DNA from: Dastarcus helophoroides
Lineage: Eukaryota; Arthropoda; Insecta; Coleoptera; Bothrideridae
Assembly (NCBI GenBank): GCA_028583605.1
Contig: CM053326.1
Location: forward strand, 37,603,931-37,667,930
Reading direction: 5' to 3'
DNA: 64,000 nt
The translations under genes were made by a program, and so were the position numbers. The notes under the pieces are model-generated. The model was not told where the DNA came from and made no database searches. It worked only from the letters and a program-made list of their open reading frames with translations. Position 1 is the stretch's first letter. Each line of letters opens with the position of its first letter. This document shows, one piece after another, positions 23,224 through 35,410 of the stretch.

Positions 23224-25500
23224 TTCTTGTTCCTCTTCACTCAGGTAGTCGTTAGAAAATATTTAGCCGAAAAATCCCTCGATATTTCGACTTTTTTCAG
23301 ACATTACAAATTTTTTCTGACATAAAATTTTTCTGAAATTTCGACTTTTTTCCTGAAATTTTGACTTTTTCTCAAAATTCGTCTTTTTTTCGAAATTTCG
23401 ACAAATTTTGATACCTCCTAGGAAAATTTGAATTTTTACCAAATTGTATCTTAAATTTTCAATCTTTTTTTTCAAAATGACTATCCTTTTCCCGAAAATT
23501 CAATTTTTTTCAAAATTCTTTTGGGTTTTTGGAATTTTCGATTTTCGCTCCGAAAATCCTCGTTTATTTCAATATTTCTTTCAAAATTCTTGTTCTTCGT
23601 CACTCAGGTAGTCGTTAGAAAATAAATATTCAGCCGAAAAGTTTCTTGAAATTTGGACTTTTTCCTAAAATTTCGAATTTTACCTGAAACTTCGACCTTT
23701 TTCCTTAAATTTCGACTTTTTCTTAAAATTCGCCCTTTTTTCGAATTTTCGCCAAAATATGACTTCCTCTGTGAAATTTTGAATTTTTACTAAATTATTT
23801 CTTGAAATTTCAATCTGTTTCTCAAAATGCCCATCTTTTTCTCGTAACTTCAATTTTTTCTCAAGATTCGTTTGGGTTTTTGGAATTTTCGATTTTCGCT
23901 TCAAAAGTCGTCGTTTTTTCATAATTCTTGTTCCTCGTCACTCCGGTAGTCGTTAGAAAATATTCAGCCGAAAAATTTCTTCAAATTTTAACTTTGTTCC
24001 TGAAATTTCACTTTTTTCTCGAAATTTCGACTTTTTCGCAAAATTCGCCCTTTTCTCGAAATTTCGACAAAATTTGACTCTCTCTAGAAAATTTTGAATT
24101 TTTTGCCAAATTGTTTCTCGAAATTTCAATCTTTTTCTCAAAATGCCCATCTTTTTCTCGAAATTTCAAATTTTTTTTCAAAATTCGTTTAGGTCTTTCG
24201 AATTTTCGATTTTTTGCTTCCAAAGTTGTCGCTTTTTCAATATTTTTTTGAAAATTCTTGTTCCTCGTCACTCAGGTAGTCGTTAGAAAATAAATATTCA
24301 GCCGAAAAAGTTCTTGAAATTTCGACTGTTTCCTGAAATTTCGAATTTTTCACAAAATTCGACCTTTTCTCCAAATTTCGAAAAAATCTGACTACCTCTG
24401 GAAAATTTTAAATTTTTTGCCAAATTGATTCTCGAAATTTCAATCTTTGTCTCAAAATGCCCATCTTTTTCTCATAATTTCAATTTTTTTTAAAATTCGT
24501 TTGGATTTTTGAAATTTTCGATTTTCGCTTCGAAAGTCGTAGTTTTTTCAATATTTTTTTATAATTCTTGTTCCTCGTCACTCCGGTAGTCGTTCGAAAA
24601 TATTCAGCCGAAAAATTTCTTCAAATTTCCACTTTTTCCTGAAATTTCGACTTTTTTCCTGAAATTTCGACTTTTTCTCAAAATTCGCCCTTTTCCTGAA
24701 ATTTCGACAAAATTCGACTCTCTCTAGGAAATTTTGAATTTTTTGCCAAATTGATTCTAGAAGTTTCAATCTTTGTCTCAAATTTCCATCTTTTTCTTGA
24801 AATTTCAATTTTTTCTCAAAATTCGTTTGGATTTTTGAAATTTTCAATTTTCGGTCCGAAAGTCGTCGTTTTTTCAATATTTTTTTCAAAATTCTTGTTC
24901 CTCGTCACTCCGATAGTCGTTAGAAAATATTCAGCCGAAAAATTTGTTCAAATTTCGACTTTTTCCTGACAATTCGACTTTTTTCCTGAAATTTCGACTT
25001 TTTCTCAAAATTCGCCCTTTTCCCGAAATTTCGACAAAATTTAACTCCCTCTAGGAAATTTTGATTTTTTTGCCAAATTGATTTTCGAAATTTTAATCTT
25101 TTTCTCGTAATTTCAATTTTTTTTTCAAACTTCGTTTGGGTTTTTGGAATTTTCAATTTTCGCTTCGAAAGTCGTCGTTTTTTCAATATTACTTTCAAAA
25201 TTTTTGTTCCTCGTCACTTGGGTAGTCGTTAAAAAATAAATATTCAGTTGAAAAATTTCTTCAAATTTCGACTTTTTTCCTAAAATTTCGACTTTTTCTC
25301 AAAATTCGCCCTTTTCTCGAAATTTTGATAAAATTTGACTCCCTCTGTGAAATTTTGAATTTTTACTAAATTGTTTCTCGAAATTTCAATCTTGTTCTCA
25401 AAATACCCATCGTTTTCTCGAAATTTTAATTTTTTCTCAAAGTTCGTTTGGGTTTTTGGAATTTTCGATTTTCGCTTCGAAAGTGGTCTTTTTTTTAATA
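23224..25500. repeat. Higher-order satellite, ~310-360-bp units
   Basis: The marker TTGTTCCTCGTCACTC followed by GGTAGTCGTTAGAAAATA recurs near 23228, 23590, 23930, 24260, 24570, 24897 and 25205. This gives six full units and a partial seventh. Each unit is a ~55-bp non-repetitive marker plus ~270 bp of ~20-bp subrepeats like TTTCTCGAAATTTCGACTTT. Open frames rich in Lys/Phe on either strand are artefacts. Confidence 0.9.
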
Positions 25501-26120
25501 TATCGATATTTTTTCAAAATTTGTCTTTTTTTCGAAAATTTATCGTCTCTCAAAAGTTGGTCCTTTAAGTTTCAGAAAATCTCCAGCTTTTCCTCAAAAC
25601 TGGACTATTTTTCTTCAAAGTTGAACTTTCTGAGCGAAATTTCAACTTTTTTCCTCCATATTTCGTTTTTGTAGTCGATTTTTTTTTCGGAATTTCCACT
25701 ATCTTCCAAAATTGGTCTTTCTTTACCTTTCTTTTTAATTGAGGTCTTATTCGCAAAAGTGTTTTTTTTTTTGGAATTTTCGACTATCGCTTCGAAAGTC
25801 GTTTTTTTTCAATGTTTCGATAATTTTTTCAAAATTCGTTTTTTTTCGAAACCTTATCGTCTTTCAAAATGGGATCCTTCAAGTTTCAGGAAATCTCTAG
25901 CTTTTCCTCAAAGCTGGACTATTTTTTTCAAAGTTTGACTTTCTGTGCGAGATTTCAATTTTTCCTCGATATTTCGTTTTTGTAGTCGATTTTTTTTCAG
26001 AATTCCACTATCTTCCAAAATTGGTCTTTCTTTATCTTTCTTTTTAATTGAGGTCTTATTCGCAAAATTGGTTTTTTTTTTTAATTTTCGAAATTTTCTA
26101 TTTTCGCTTCTAAAGTCGTC
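25500..26120. repeat. Second satellite subfamily, two ~310-bp units
   Basis: Two units share AAATCTC(C/T)AGCTTTTCCTCAAA, TTTCGTTTTTGTAGTCGATT and AATTGAGGTCTTATTCGCAA in the same order, one from about 25500 and one from about 25810. They lack the TCGTCACTC marker of the neighbouring units but share the ~20-bp subrepeats. Confidence 0.8.
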
Positions 26121-26999
26121 GTTTTTTTCAATATTTCGATTTTTTTTTACAAAATTCTACCTTTGACAATTTTGACTTTATTCGAATTTTCGAGTCTTTC
26201 CAAAAGGTTAAGTTTTTAAATTTCATTTTCTGAAAATTCCGACTTTTTCCCAAAATTGGGTTTTTCTCGAAATTCTTCTTTTTCGAAATTACACAATCAG
26301 TGTTAAAAATTGTACCTTTTCTTCGTAAAACTGAACTGTTTTCGAAATTTTAAATATTTTCTAAACATTTTTTTCTCGAAATTTTGACGACAGTTTAGAG
26401 AAATCGTTTTTTTTTTCAAATCCATTTGTTGTAGTATTAAGCTTTTTCTAAAAATTTCTTCTTTTTTTAATTTGACATGCGGAAATTTCAACCTGTTTCT
26501 AAAAATTCATTTTCTTTTCAAAATTTAGACTTAAAATTGGACTTTTCTCCCAAATTTCGACTTTGTCTTAAAACTGGTTTTTATCCAAAATTGGATCGAA
26601 ATTTTTAAAAGAATGTAACAATTCTAAGAATATTTTTAGGAAATTTAGATAAAAAGAATTCTTGTAAATTTCAAGATTGTCAAAATTTAGATAAACGTAA
26701 AAATTCTGAGAGAAATATTAATGGAAATTGAGTTTTTCTCCAGATTTATTCTGGAAACTGCAACTTTGCTCACAAAATTCGACTCTCGGAAATTTCCACA
26801 TTTTTGAAAGTTTTTCTAAAAGTTTCAGTTTTAATTTTACATTCGATTTTCTAACTATTTCCCCAAAGTTCGTATCTTGTTTATGGTGTTGATTTTGATT
26901 TGGATATTCATCCCCCCAGTTCCTGCAGTTAAATAGAAATATACATATAGTCAACCAGAAAGTTTTCTGGTTTGCTTTTTTAGCCCATCAATTTTTTTA
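26121..26999. repeat. Diverged edge of the satellite
   Basis: T-rich subrepeat sequence fades into ordinary AT-rich DNA after about 26640. No clear units and no gene. Confidence 0.45.
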
Positions 27000-27420
27000 A
27001 ATAATTGTTGCTTCCCCCTAAACGAAATTCCACGGAAAGTGGTCCGCGGTGATTCCAAAAATTTGAAAATGATCTGTAGTGATCCTGAAAATTTGAACAT
27101 AGTCCTCGTATACAAAAAGATTAAGAAACCTTGTCTTAAGGGGCGAGTCATGCCTCATCTTGGTTCCTCCTCCACTTCCCCAATAAGTTGAAAATAGTTC
27201 GTGGTGAGTTTGAAAATTGTTAACGGTTACAAAAAGGGTAAGAAATCCTGCCTGAAGGCGTGAGTCAAAAAATATAAGTCCAATTCCTCAATAATTAAAA
27301 AATTGGAAAATGGTTCCTGATGATTCTGAAAATTTGAAAATGGTCCGCGGTTACAAAAAGATTAACAAATTGAGTCAAAATATACCTCATTTTGGTTGCC
27401 CCTTCCATCCCCCACAAAGT
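27000..27420. repeat. Diverged ~130-150-bp repeats with hAT-like end
   Basis: Phrases such as GAAAATGGTCCGCGGTTACAA, ACAAAAAGATTAAGAAACC and GCCTCATCTTGGTTCC recur about three times. Reversed, GGTTTCTTAATCTTTTTGTA resembles known hAT terminal sequences. This is probably a decayed transposon with repeated subterminal motifs. Confidence 0.4.
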
Positions 27421-28860
27421 ATTTCAAATCTTCCCGACGGTATTTTTTTGTCTAAGAGATATTCCCCATTGCTTATTTTCAAATTGTCACCCTGTATACA
27501 TAATCCGTTAAAAGCAATTTCTGGGTCTCTGGTAAAGACCTTAGTCGACTAAAATGTACTTTTAACAAGTACAATTTGCCTGACGCTCTGTTAAAATCAC
27601 CGAACAATTCAAGGGATTATTTTTGCATTTGGGTTGCTTTCAATTTGCATTTCGAGAATCTCATTATTGTGAAAATTTCATTTTCGCTCGAACGTGAACG
27701 GAATATGTTTGAAGGTCTTTATTATAGAATAGCGGGATGAGTTGAGGACGTTTTTAATGCGGAACAACGTACTAAAACTCCGAGGACAAACAGCGAAAGA
27801 GGCAAGTTCTTTTGTTGGCAAAATATTCAAAAGATGTCTCTATCGCGAAAGAGACGTGGTTTTCGTTTTGCTTGCGAGTTTATTTAAGCTCGTTACGGTG
27901 AGTAGATTCAGAAGTAATAATGAGTTTCCGAGTGGGTTGTCAGGGAATAAAGATAAAATTCGGTATTCTTACATTCTTCGTGTATTTTAATCCTGCGGAG
28001 ATTTACACTGGAATATGTGTCGCTATGGGAACCGGACTGTGTTTAAATTAGAACAAATTTACTGGATTAGAATAGCCCAGGATTATAAATCAAAGCTAAC
28101 TTTTGAGGCCTGGGGATGTGTTCTAATATAACTGTTATAGGAAGGATATAATAAGGATAAAGCTACATAGTTTGGTTTACCTTCAGGTGTTTGGGGTTTC
28201 TCATAGGGATATCAAATTAAACTGTGTTAATTATTCAATTACACAAATTGTTTCTCTTTAATTTTGATAAAATTTATTTAAAAGAGAAACCTTTTTTCTT
28301 GGATATAGCCTGGAGTTCATATTTCTAAACATCCCGAATAGTTTGAGAAAAACACTTCTTCTTTTTACCTGCCCCAGAAAACCACATCACAGAGATTAAG
28401 CCCCTTTTGCCGACAAAATGCAATAATCTCATCAAACACCATCAGAGAGAGACTGAAACAAACCGTCCGTCCGACCTTTCATCATCTATACTTTCCGGAT
28501 GCGGCTTGTTCCCAATTTTATTAAATTCCCAGTGCAACCCCGCTTTTCACTTGGCAAAGTAGACGGTTGCCGATGGAAAAGGGCCCAACGTTAAGTGCCC
28601 TAAACGTAAGTTTTCGGAGACCAAAGGGAAACGCATGCGATAAAATTGTAAAAGCTCTTAATGGGCCAGAAGTACAGAGTTTACCTAATACGCAGATAAA
28701 AGAGATAACTTAAAATAAAACGAACACTTAGTAATTTCAGCTGATAGCGTCAGAGGCTGAAAAAACAATTAATTTTTTAACTAAATATTTGATCTGGAAC
28801 TTTTCCATTTCGAGAAGTTTCTGAACAAAAAGTTGAACAGTCGAAATATTACCAAGGTTC
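27421..28860. other. Unique sequence, no gene seen
   Basis: Includes a more GC-balanced block at about 28360-28690 with no recognisable coding domain. A forward frame at 27742-27990 is unsupported. Confidence 0.3.
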
Positions 28861-29730
28861 CAAGTTTAACATTACAATTTTAAACTTTTTTTAGTAATAT
28901 CAAGTTGTTTTCAAAACCTCGAACCCCCAAAAGGAGGAGTTAAAGCTTGACAATTTTTAAACTGAAAACTTTGGTATTTTTTATATTTTAAAAAACCAAA
29001 ATTGGGGAAAAATTATGCATTAAAGAAATGTTTTTCTAAATTTCAAGTTTAACAACCACGAAATGTTGGGTTTTTTCTTGAATCTTCAGATTGAATTGAA
29101 AATTTTGAGTTTTCGAAAAATTTTAAACTTTTAAATGAAACTCGGATTTAATTGTTAAAACTTCGAGAAAAAAAAATCGAACAATCCATTTTAATATCGC
29201 GATTAAATCAAAAATTTCCAAATAAATTTGTAATTTTCAAGAATTTTTCATTACATAAATTACGAGTTTTTTTCGAAATGTTAAGTTTTCCTACAATTAT
29301 GAATTTTGTTTTTTAAAATTTTGGGTTTAGCTCAAAATATCAACTCTTTTTCTAGAAATGTTGAAATGTTGGTGTGGTGTTTCAAAATTCCACTTATTTT
29401 AAGCTAAGTTTCGAATTTTGCCCAAAATTCTGAGTTTAAATTCGAAATATCAACCTTTTCTCGAAATCTGATTATAAAATCCATTTCCTTGATATCAATT
29501 TTTATTTTTTCTTGTCCGAACTGTTTTCTCAAACTTCCATGGTTAAATGTTAAACTAAAAAATGTGGGAAAGTATTCGTATTATAATGTTCAGAGTTTTT
29601 TCCCTTTATTGATATTTTTATGAGAAAATTTTTAGTTTTAACTTAAAACGGTTCTAATGTCTAAATATTGAAATCAAAATTTCGAGTTAAATGTCCGAGT
29701 TATTTATTTTTTTTCTAAAAATCTCAGGTA
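28861..29730. repeat. Degenerate T-rich tract
   Basis: TTTTTCGAAATnTTnAGTTTT-like phrases without clear units. No gene. Confidence 0.5.
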
Positions 29731-30796
29731 CGTTGAACACTGGTAGTTTCAACGTAGATTTTCGAAGTAGACGAGCTTGAAGGTCACGGGACTCAAACCG
29801 TCGGTTGAGGAAAGTTAGCCTTCTGGTTGTTATTTATTTAATGCCGGATCGATCAAAAAAGAAATTGAGTGCGTTACGACGCAAAGACGCAAATCGATGC
29901 CTGGAACCAAAACACTATGCGTGTCAAATTCGGTCGGCAGTCGATTACTGAAGGCAATAATTTTGCATTAATTAAGCCCCGAAGGCTGACAAGTGCCTTT
30001 AACTCTACCCACGAATTTGCCGGAGCCAATTATCAATCAAGCGTAATGAATTTTCCCACCCCCTGAATTTACAATTTCAGACGTTGGGTGTAATCCCAAA
30101 TTAACCCTTGGAATTGATAATATCGCTGCGTTGTTGCTATGTTCCAGGTTTCGTTATGAAGCTTTTTGTTAAAAATAACTCATTTCTTTGTTGACGATCA
30201 AGGTTAATTAGAAAATTCTTTGTCTAGTTATAGTTTTTTATTTGGGTTGTCTATAATAAAACAGCAGTTGCGTAGGTGAGTGAGTGAGTTTTACCCCTAC
30301 GTCCATTTGTGACTTACTAACAAACTAAACAAGTTTCAGTATTCTGTTGTTTGCTGCTACATTCATTATCATTAAATTACCTACATTGCTAACGGATTCC
30401 AATGAAACCTTTAAAGGTGGATATAGATATTAAGCTACCTATACATTGTGCAGTAACATTAGCAAAATTTGTCCGATAGCCTTAAGCGGTGATTGCATTT
30501 TTTTTTTTCGCTTGTCACCACCTAAAAATAGCTTTAAGTTTAGAGTATCTACTCTAAACTTTAGGTTTCTCTTGCCATGTAGACAAAGCTAACGGAAAAT
30601 GCTTGTCATTTAATGACGTTTAAATTAAAAGAAATTGACAAGTCGGCATTTCTCAACAGCTGATGTGTAGCAGCCATTCAAATAAACAAGGGTACATGAT
30701 CCCTCATTGCTTCTAGAATCCTATCTGAATGTTGGATGAGATGCCTGGAATCAGACCAACGCTTTTGGACTCATTATGCTACCTCGTGAGATGTCC
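29731..30796. other. Unique sequence with homeodomain-type core motifs
   Basis: About 29760-30110 is non-repetitive and relatively GC-balanced, with a GCATTAATTAAGC core. I see no coding domain; a 65-codon frame at 29869-30066 lacks support. It could be regulatory DNA, but only conservation would show that. Confidence 0.3.
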
Positions 30797-30828
30797 TTAG
30801 TAATTAATTAAGCCACCCATTTTATTTT

Positions 30829-31292
30829 GAGAAATTTGGACGCGTCCGGTGGCAGAGCTACTAAAACGTACTAAGGGCCTAAAAGTTATGAGAAAACGAC
30901 CGTCAGCTTCACGGATGATTGGATGCGCTTCCCTCAAACTGGCCATACTATGCCAGAAATCCCCCAGCGTAGATCCTCGTATCGATGCTAGGACCAGATA
31001 GTGGTACATCACTTCTGGGGCAGAGTCAACGACAGCCAAACCGACAGTTGCAACTGCAAAGGTTTCGCCGATACCAGAAGCTTCCAGTGCTAGGGTAAGT
31101 GGAAACACAAAATTATACGCTTCAGTTGTTGCAGGAAACTCCAAGAAGGCCAAAACACAAAGCAATACTTTGGAGGAAACTAACCAAATTGTCCTGGATT
31201 TGGTGAGAGCAGTCTCCGAAGCTGGAAACAGCCAAGAAACTATAGTCTCCATAATGATGATGCTTCCAAAGATCCTCAGCCTAAAACGGTAA
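30829..31292 (+). pseudogene. Possible LINE ORF1 (gag-like) remnant
   Basis: The + frame reads through from WTRPVAELLKRTKGLK near 30840 to DLVRAVSEAGNSQETIV near 31200 and stops at 31290-31292. It has one internal TAG close to 31000. It lies 30-40 bases before the endonuclease reading frame, where ORF1 of a Jockey-type element should end. I see no intact zinc-knuckle motif, so the identity rests on position and openness. The equally open reverse frame (31252-30797) is its antisense shadow. Confidence 0.35.
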
Positions 31293-31320
31293 TGGAGAGC
31301 CGCCAGGAAAGTAGAGTTAA

Positions 31321-32250
31321 CCTGCTCGTCGCCAGCACATCAAGGCAGTTTTCTGGAACTGCAATGGACTCCAAGGCAACAGGAATGAACTCGAAGTTTT
31401 CGCAAAGGAAAATGACCTGGACGTACAGATGCTGAACGAAACCAAGATGACGTTCAGATCTAAAAATCCCAAAATCCGAGGATATGTTCTTCGCCGCAGA
31501 GACAGACCAACTGGCCCAGGAGGAGGTACGGCTATCTACGTAAGTAGAAGGCTAACTCAATTTGCTGCAGGCACCCCGGAGTTGGAAACGCTGGACGAAA
31601 TTGAAGTAACAATTCAAATGGCGCAGGGACCTCTGACGCTGGTGACTTATTACTCCAGAACCAACACAGAGTCAGATTTGGCACGCATCTTCGAAATAAA
31701 CAATAACAATGTTATTGTAGCCGGAGACCTTAATGCCAAAAACGTCGAGTGGGGCAGCAGAGCCAACAACAAAAACGGGAGGACACTTCAAAGGTTTACA
31801 GCACAGAACGGAATCGATGTAATGGTCCCAGAAGAACCAATCCATCATCATCTCGCCACAGGAATACCAGACGTCCTGAACGTTACACTGATGAAGGATG
31901 TTCGATACACTGTTGAGTTAACATCAGTTAGTGAGCTCAGCTTGGACCACAATCCAGTGATGATGACCATCGATAATGATCGTGGACCCAAGCCTCCAGA
32001 GACCTGCAAGAAAACAAACTGGACACAGTTCAGGGAGTATCTAGCAGCAAACTTGGAAGAGCCTGGAGCGATCAACACAAACGATGACATCAACTCAGCG
32101 GTGGAAAGACTGGAAATCACAAGCCTCCAAAGGCCTGCAAGAAAACAAACTGGACACAGTTCAGGGATTATCTAGCAGCAAACTTGGAAGAGCCTGGAGA
32201 GATCAACACAAACGATGACATCAACGCAGCGGTGGAAAGACTGGAAATCA
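31321..32250 (+). pseudogene. Jockey-type LINE endonuclease domain
   Basis: Open from the codon after the TAA at 31318. The frame starts IKAVFWNCNGLQGNRNELEV, then QMLNETKM, GDLNAKNVEWGS and SLDHNPVMM. These are the WNxxG, NETK, GDxN and SDH-type motifs of the apurinic-like endonuclease that nicks target DNA for retrotransposition. The catalytic residues seem intact. The usual polyprotein would continue into the reverse transcriptase, but a 131-bp tandem duplication (31990-32120 and 32121-32251) shifts the frame, which then stops after QTGHSSGII at 32175. Jockey-clade assignment is by motif style. Confidence 0.85.
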
Positions 32251-32251
32251 C
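31990..32251. repeat. 131-bp tandem duplication in LINE ORF2
   Basis: AAGCCTCCAGAGACCTGCAAG (31990) and AAGCCTCCAAAGGCCTGCAA (32121) each open a 131-bp unit that ends GGTGGAAAGACTGGAAATCAC. Units are about 95% identical. Because 131 is not a multiple of three, the second copy changes the reading frame. Confidence 0.9.
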
Positions 32252-32319
32252 CATAACAGATTCAATTCTGGCAGCGAGCAAAACTTTCCGGCGTATATAA
32301 GGAAGGGAACCACTACCAA

Positions 32320-34057
32320 ATCAATTACTTGGTGGAGCTGATTAGAAGAAAAAATCGTGCCAGGAAGAGAGCAAGACGGACCAATAAGCAAGCAGATAAG
32401 GCGGAAGTCAACAGGCTCATCCATGAGCTCCGAGAGCACAAAATTTTTAAGTTTCAGGACCACATAAGAAGTTGCAACCTCGAAACTCCATCGGATCTCT
32501 GGCGCACAGCCAAAGCTCTAAGAGGAAATAGGAAACCTATCCCACCGATACACGGACCTCAAGGAATGGCTTACTCAGATCAGGATAAGGCCGTAGCTTT
32601 CGCTGAGACCTTTGAACGACACTGTCAGGCCAGTGGACTTAGACTTCGTAGAGGAGGTGAAAGAAAAGGTTCAAGTTCTTCAGGAGGAAGTGCCAAAAGA
32701 AGACTACGTCATCCAACCGACTAACGAGGAGGAAATCCAAAGCTTTATGCACAAGCTAAACGTCAAAAAGTCTCCAGGTCCAGACGAAATTCCAAACCAA
32801 GCTCTGAAGTCTCTTCCGGACCAAGCTGTCAAATACTTTGGAGCAATAGTCAATTCCATGTTTAAGTACCGGTATTTTCCCACAAGATGGAAGACTGCAA
32901 ACGTTATCTTCATTCCTAAGTCAGGTAAGAATGGGAAATTTTCCCAAAATTACAGGCCAATCAGCCTCTTACCCAACTTGGGGAAAAGAAGAAGAGGAAA
33001 GGATTTTAAGGAAGCGTCTGCAGAATATCATCAGCGATCGCGACATCATTCCTAAAGAACAATTTGGGTTCCAACCTATGCACTCTACCTCAGACCAACT
33101 GCTGAGAGTGGTTGAAACAATCACTCCACGCATGAACTAGAACCAGGTAATTGGAGCTATTTTCTTCGATATCTCCAAGGCATTTGGCACAGTTTGGCAC
33201 CAAGGACTAGTCTACAAGATGCACCAGTTTTGGAATACCTCTAACAATGGTTCAAATGGTAAGCTCGTTCCTGGACCAGCGCTCATTCGGAGCAAAGGTG
33301 GGTAAGGAACTATCAAACCAGTTTAAGCTACAGTATGGGGTGCCTCAAGGCTCTGCCTTGTCACCTCTGATGTATTCTCTGTTCACAGCAGACATCCCGA
33401 GAACCAATCCAGCAATCGACAACACCTTATCGGCAACTTATGCAGATGACACAGCTTTGGTGGCGCACTCTTATAGTCCAGAGTTGGTCACCAGACGACT
33501 TCAGGAGGCAACAGGCAGTCTACTAGATTACTTCGGTCAGTGGAGAATCCAAGTCAACGCAGACAAGATCCAAGCAGCCTTCTTCATCCAAAAAAGACTC
33601 CAACCATATGGACATGTTAATGTTCATGGGCAAAACGTCGACTGGAGACTTCAGGCAAACTATCTAGGTGTAATTCTTGATAAAAGACTTACATTTCAGG
33701 CACACATCGATTATGCAGTGTCCAAAGCCAAAATGCTGAAGGGACTGCTGCAAGCGATGATTGGTAGAAATAGTAATCTGTCCATTGGGCTTAAAGTGTT
33801 ACTATACAAATCAATCATAAGGCCAGCGATGACCTACGCATTTGTAGCTTGGCCCAGGCGACGGATAATCAAATGAAGAAACTCCAGGTGTTCCAGAACG
33901 TCTTTCTAGACAAGCCATGGACGCTCCATGGTTTGTGAGAAACAATCGGCTTCATAGGGAAGCTGAACTACCTTTGGTAAGAGATTTTCTTAGAGAAATT
34001 AATTCCAGGGCGATGGTGAGCGCGGAAACGCATCCCAACGATCCCAATCAGGATTAG
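32320..34057 (+). pseudogene. Jockey-type LINE reverse transcriptase, frameshifted
   Basis: In order: a linker with SDLWRTAKALRGNRKPIP (32329 frame), then after a frameshift KSPGPDEIPNQALKSLP and WKTANVIFIPKSGK with NYRPISLLP. Another shift leads to PKEQFGFQPMHSTSDQL, an in-frame TAG at 33138 and FFDISKAFGTVW. From 33247 follow QYGVPQGSALSPLMYSLF, ATYADDTALVAHS and YLGVILDKRLTF. After a last frameshift near 33860, KLQVFQN and FVRNNRLHREAELPLV run to a TAG at 34055-34057. The polymerase blocks including YADD are recognisable; AFG in place of AFD is a substitution. At least four frameshifts or stops make it non-functional. Confidence 0.9.
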
Positions 34058-34320
34058 GAGACCAAGGATGGACCTCTAGGCTACGACTTCCATTTCGGAA
34101 ATTTTTTGTTTTGTTTGTTTCTTATGTTTCAGGCAAAACAGCTTACAATAGTGCTCCAGCACTATTGTACTGTTCCGACGGAGGGATTGGGGGCCAAGGG
34201 CCCGGGCCGAAGTAGGGGTTTTTAGTCGGTACCCGTAGTTTGAGCGGAAGTCCGACACTATCTGAGTTATCTTCCCAGATGTCCTCAACGGATTTTCCCC
34301 TACTTTAAGAAAAAAGGTAC
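34058..34320 (+). mobile_element. Probable 3' UTR of the Jockey-type LINE
   Basis: Non-coding tail after the ORF2 stop, GC-richer than its surroundings (GGGGGCCAAGGGCCCGGGCC), with GGTTTTTAGTCGGTACCCGT and a short A run (AAGAAAAAAGG) near 34307-34317. This is typical position and composition for a LINE 3' end. The exact terminus and target duplication were not identified. Confidence 0.5.
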
Positions 34321-35044
34321 ATCACCTGCTTGGCACTCTCATCTTCGCAACACCTCTTGCAAGTTAGGTCATTTATGAGTAGAATCCCATCAGTCCTGAT
34401 ATATCGAGAAAGGATTTTTTATTCTCTAGATGTTTATCGACTCAATTTTTACAATATCTTCCTTCCAGTTTTCATGACCAAAACTGGAGGTTAAAAATGA
34501 AAAATATTCAATTTTTTTTTTCAATTTTCATGGTGAAATCATATTGACTACTTAACCGTATGTAAATTATCTACTTGAAACCAATCGACCTAAATAAACT
34601 AATTATTTTTTACTACTAATGGAAATAAAAAATAAGAAAATACATAAAATGGTATAAGGTTTCAATTAAAGGTAAAATTGAGTGAATCCAAATTGCCTAA
34701 AGTTACTCAGGTTTGCAGGAATTGAATTGCTGCAGATGAGTCAGCCTTTGTTGCAATTTGTAATGATGGTTTCCATTTTCAATCGTTCGGTCCATCCATT
34801 CACCACGATACAATTTCAGGCTACCTCTTATTGTTATGGTGGCGTTGCAACTGATTGGATGGTTCTATATCGGTCAATATTTCAAACACCATTTAATCAC
34901 TCGCGTATTTCTCCTAAAGCCAATCATTCTCGCTGTCGATTTATCGATTAAGTCGGTCATTGAGCACATTTTAGTGAATTTTCCGATTTCATATGCAATC
35001 GAATTCGGTGGTTTTCATTTTACCTACATAGTTTCTACTTAAGC
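34321..35044. other. Unique sequence, no gene seen
   Basis: Two overlapping forward frames at 34682-35042 have no recognised motif. Confidence 0.3.
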
Positions 35045-35410
35045 TGTTCAGAGTGTCCCAAATATGAAATAAATATCTAGTTTCTGGAAAAAGATACAAA
35101 GAATTTCGTGGGACCTTGCATCTGTTAATTTTTTTATAAAAATTCAATTACCTCAAAAACTATAAATTTTAAGAACAACATTCGTTATCCAAAGTGGCCT
35201 TAAAATATCAAATAAAATGCGGAAATGCAAAAATATATAGGCTGTCTCATTTAAAATAACGAAGTTTGTGTCAACTTCTGGTATAACCGGAAGTATTACA
35301 ACTTTGCGAATATTTTAGTTGTGTTGACAAGTTATTAAATTTTCAAAATTTCTAGACGAATACCTTGCCAGATATCGATCGCGGCGATTCCTGGTGGGAC
35401 ACACTGTACA
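35045..35410. mobile_element. 366-bp MITE with TGTNCAG-GTGTCCCA ends
   Basis: The left end TGTTCAGAGTGTCCCAA and right end GTGGGACACACTGTACA are inverted repeats matching at 14 of 17 positions. The interior contains CTTCTGGTATAACCGGAAGT, a phrase also present in the arms of the 21163-23001 element. The ends match those of the 56483-57977 foldback. No coding capacity. Confidence 0.7.

Noticed and set aside
23263..25756. Many Lys/Phe-rich frames in both directions
   Set aside because: They run through the ~320-bp satellite, share its period, and shift register between units.
30797..31252. 151-codon reverse frame
   Set aside because: Antisense to a LINE ORF1-like frame directly upstream of the endonuclease; no domain recognised.
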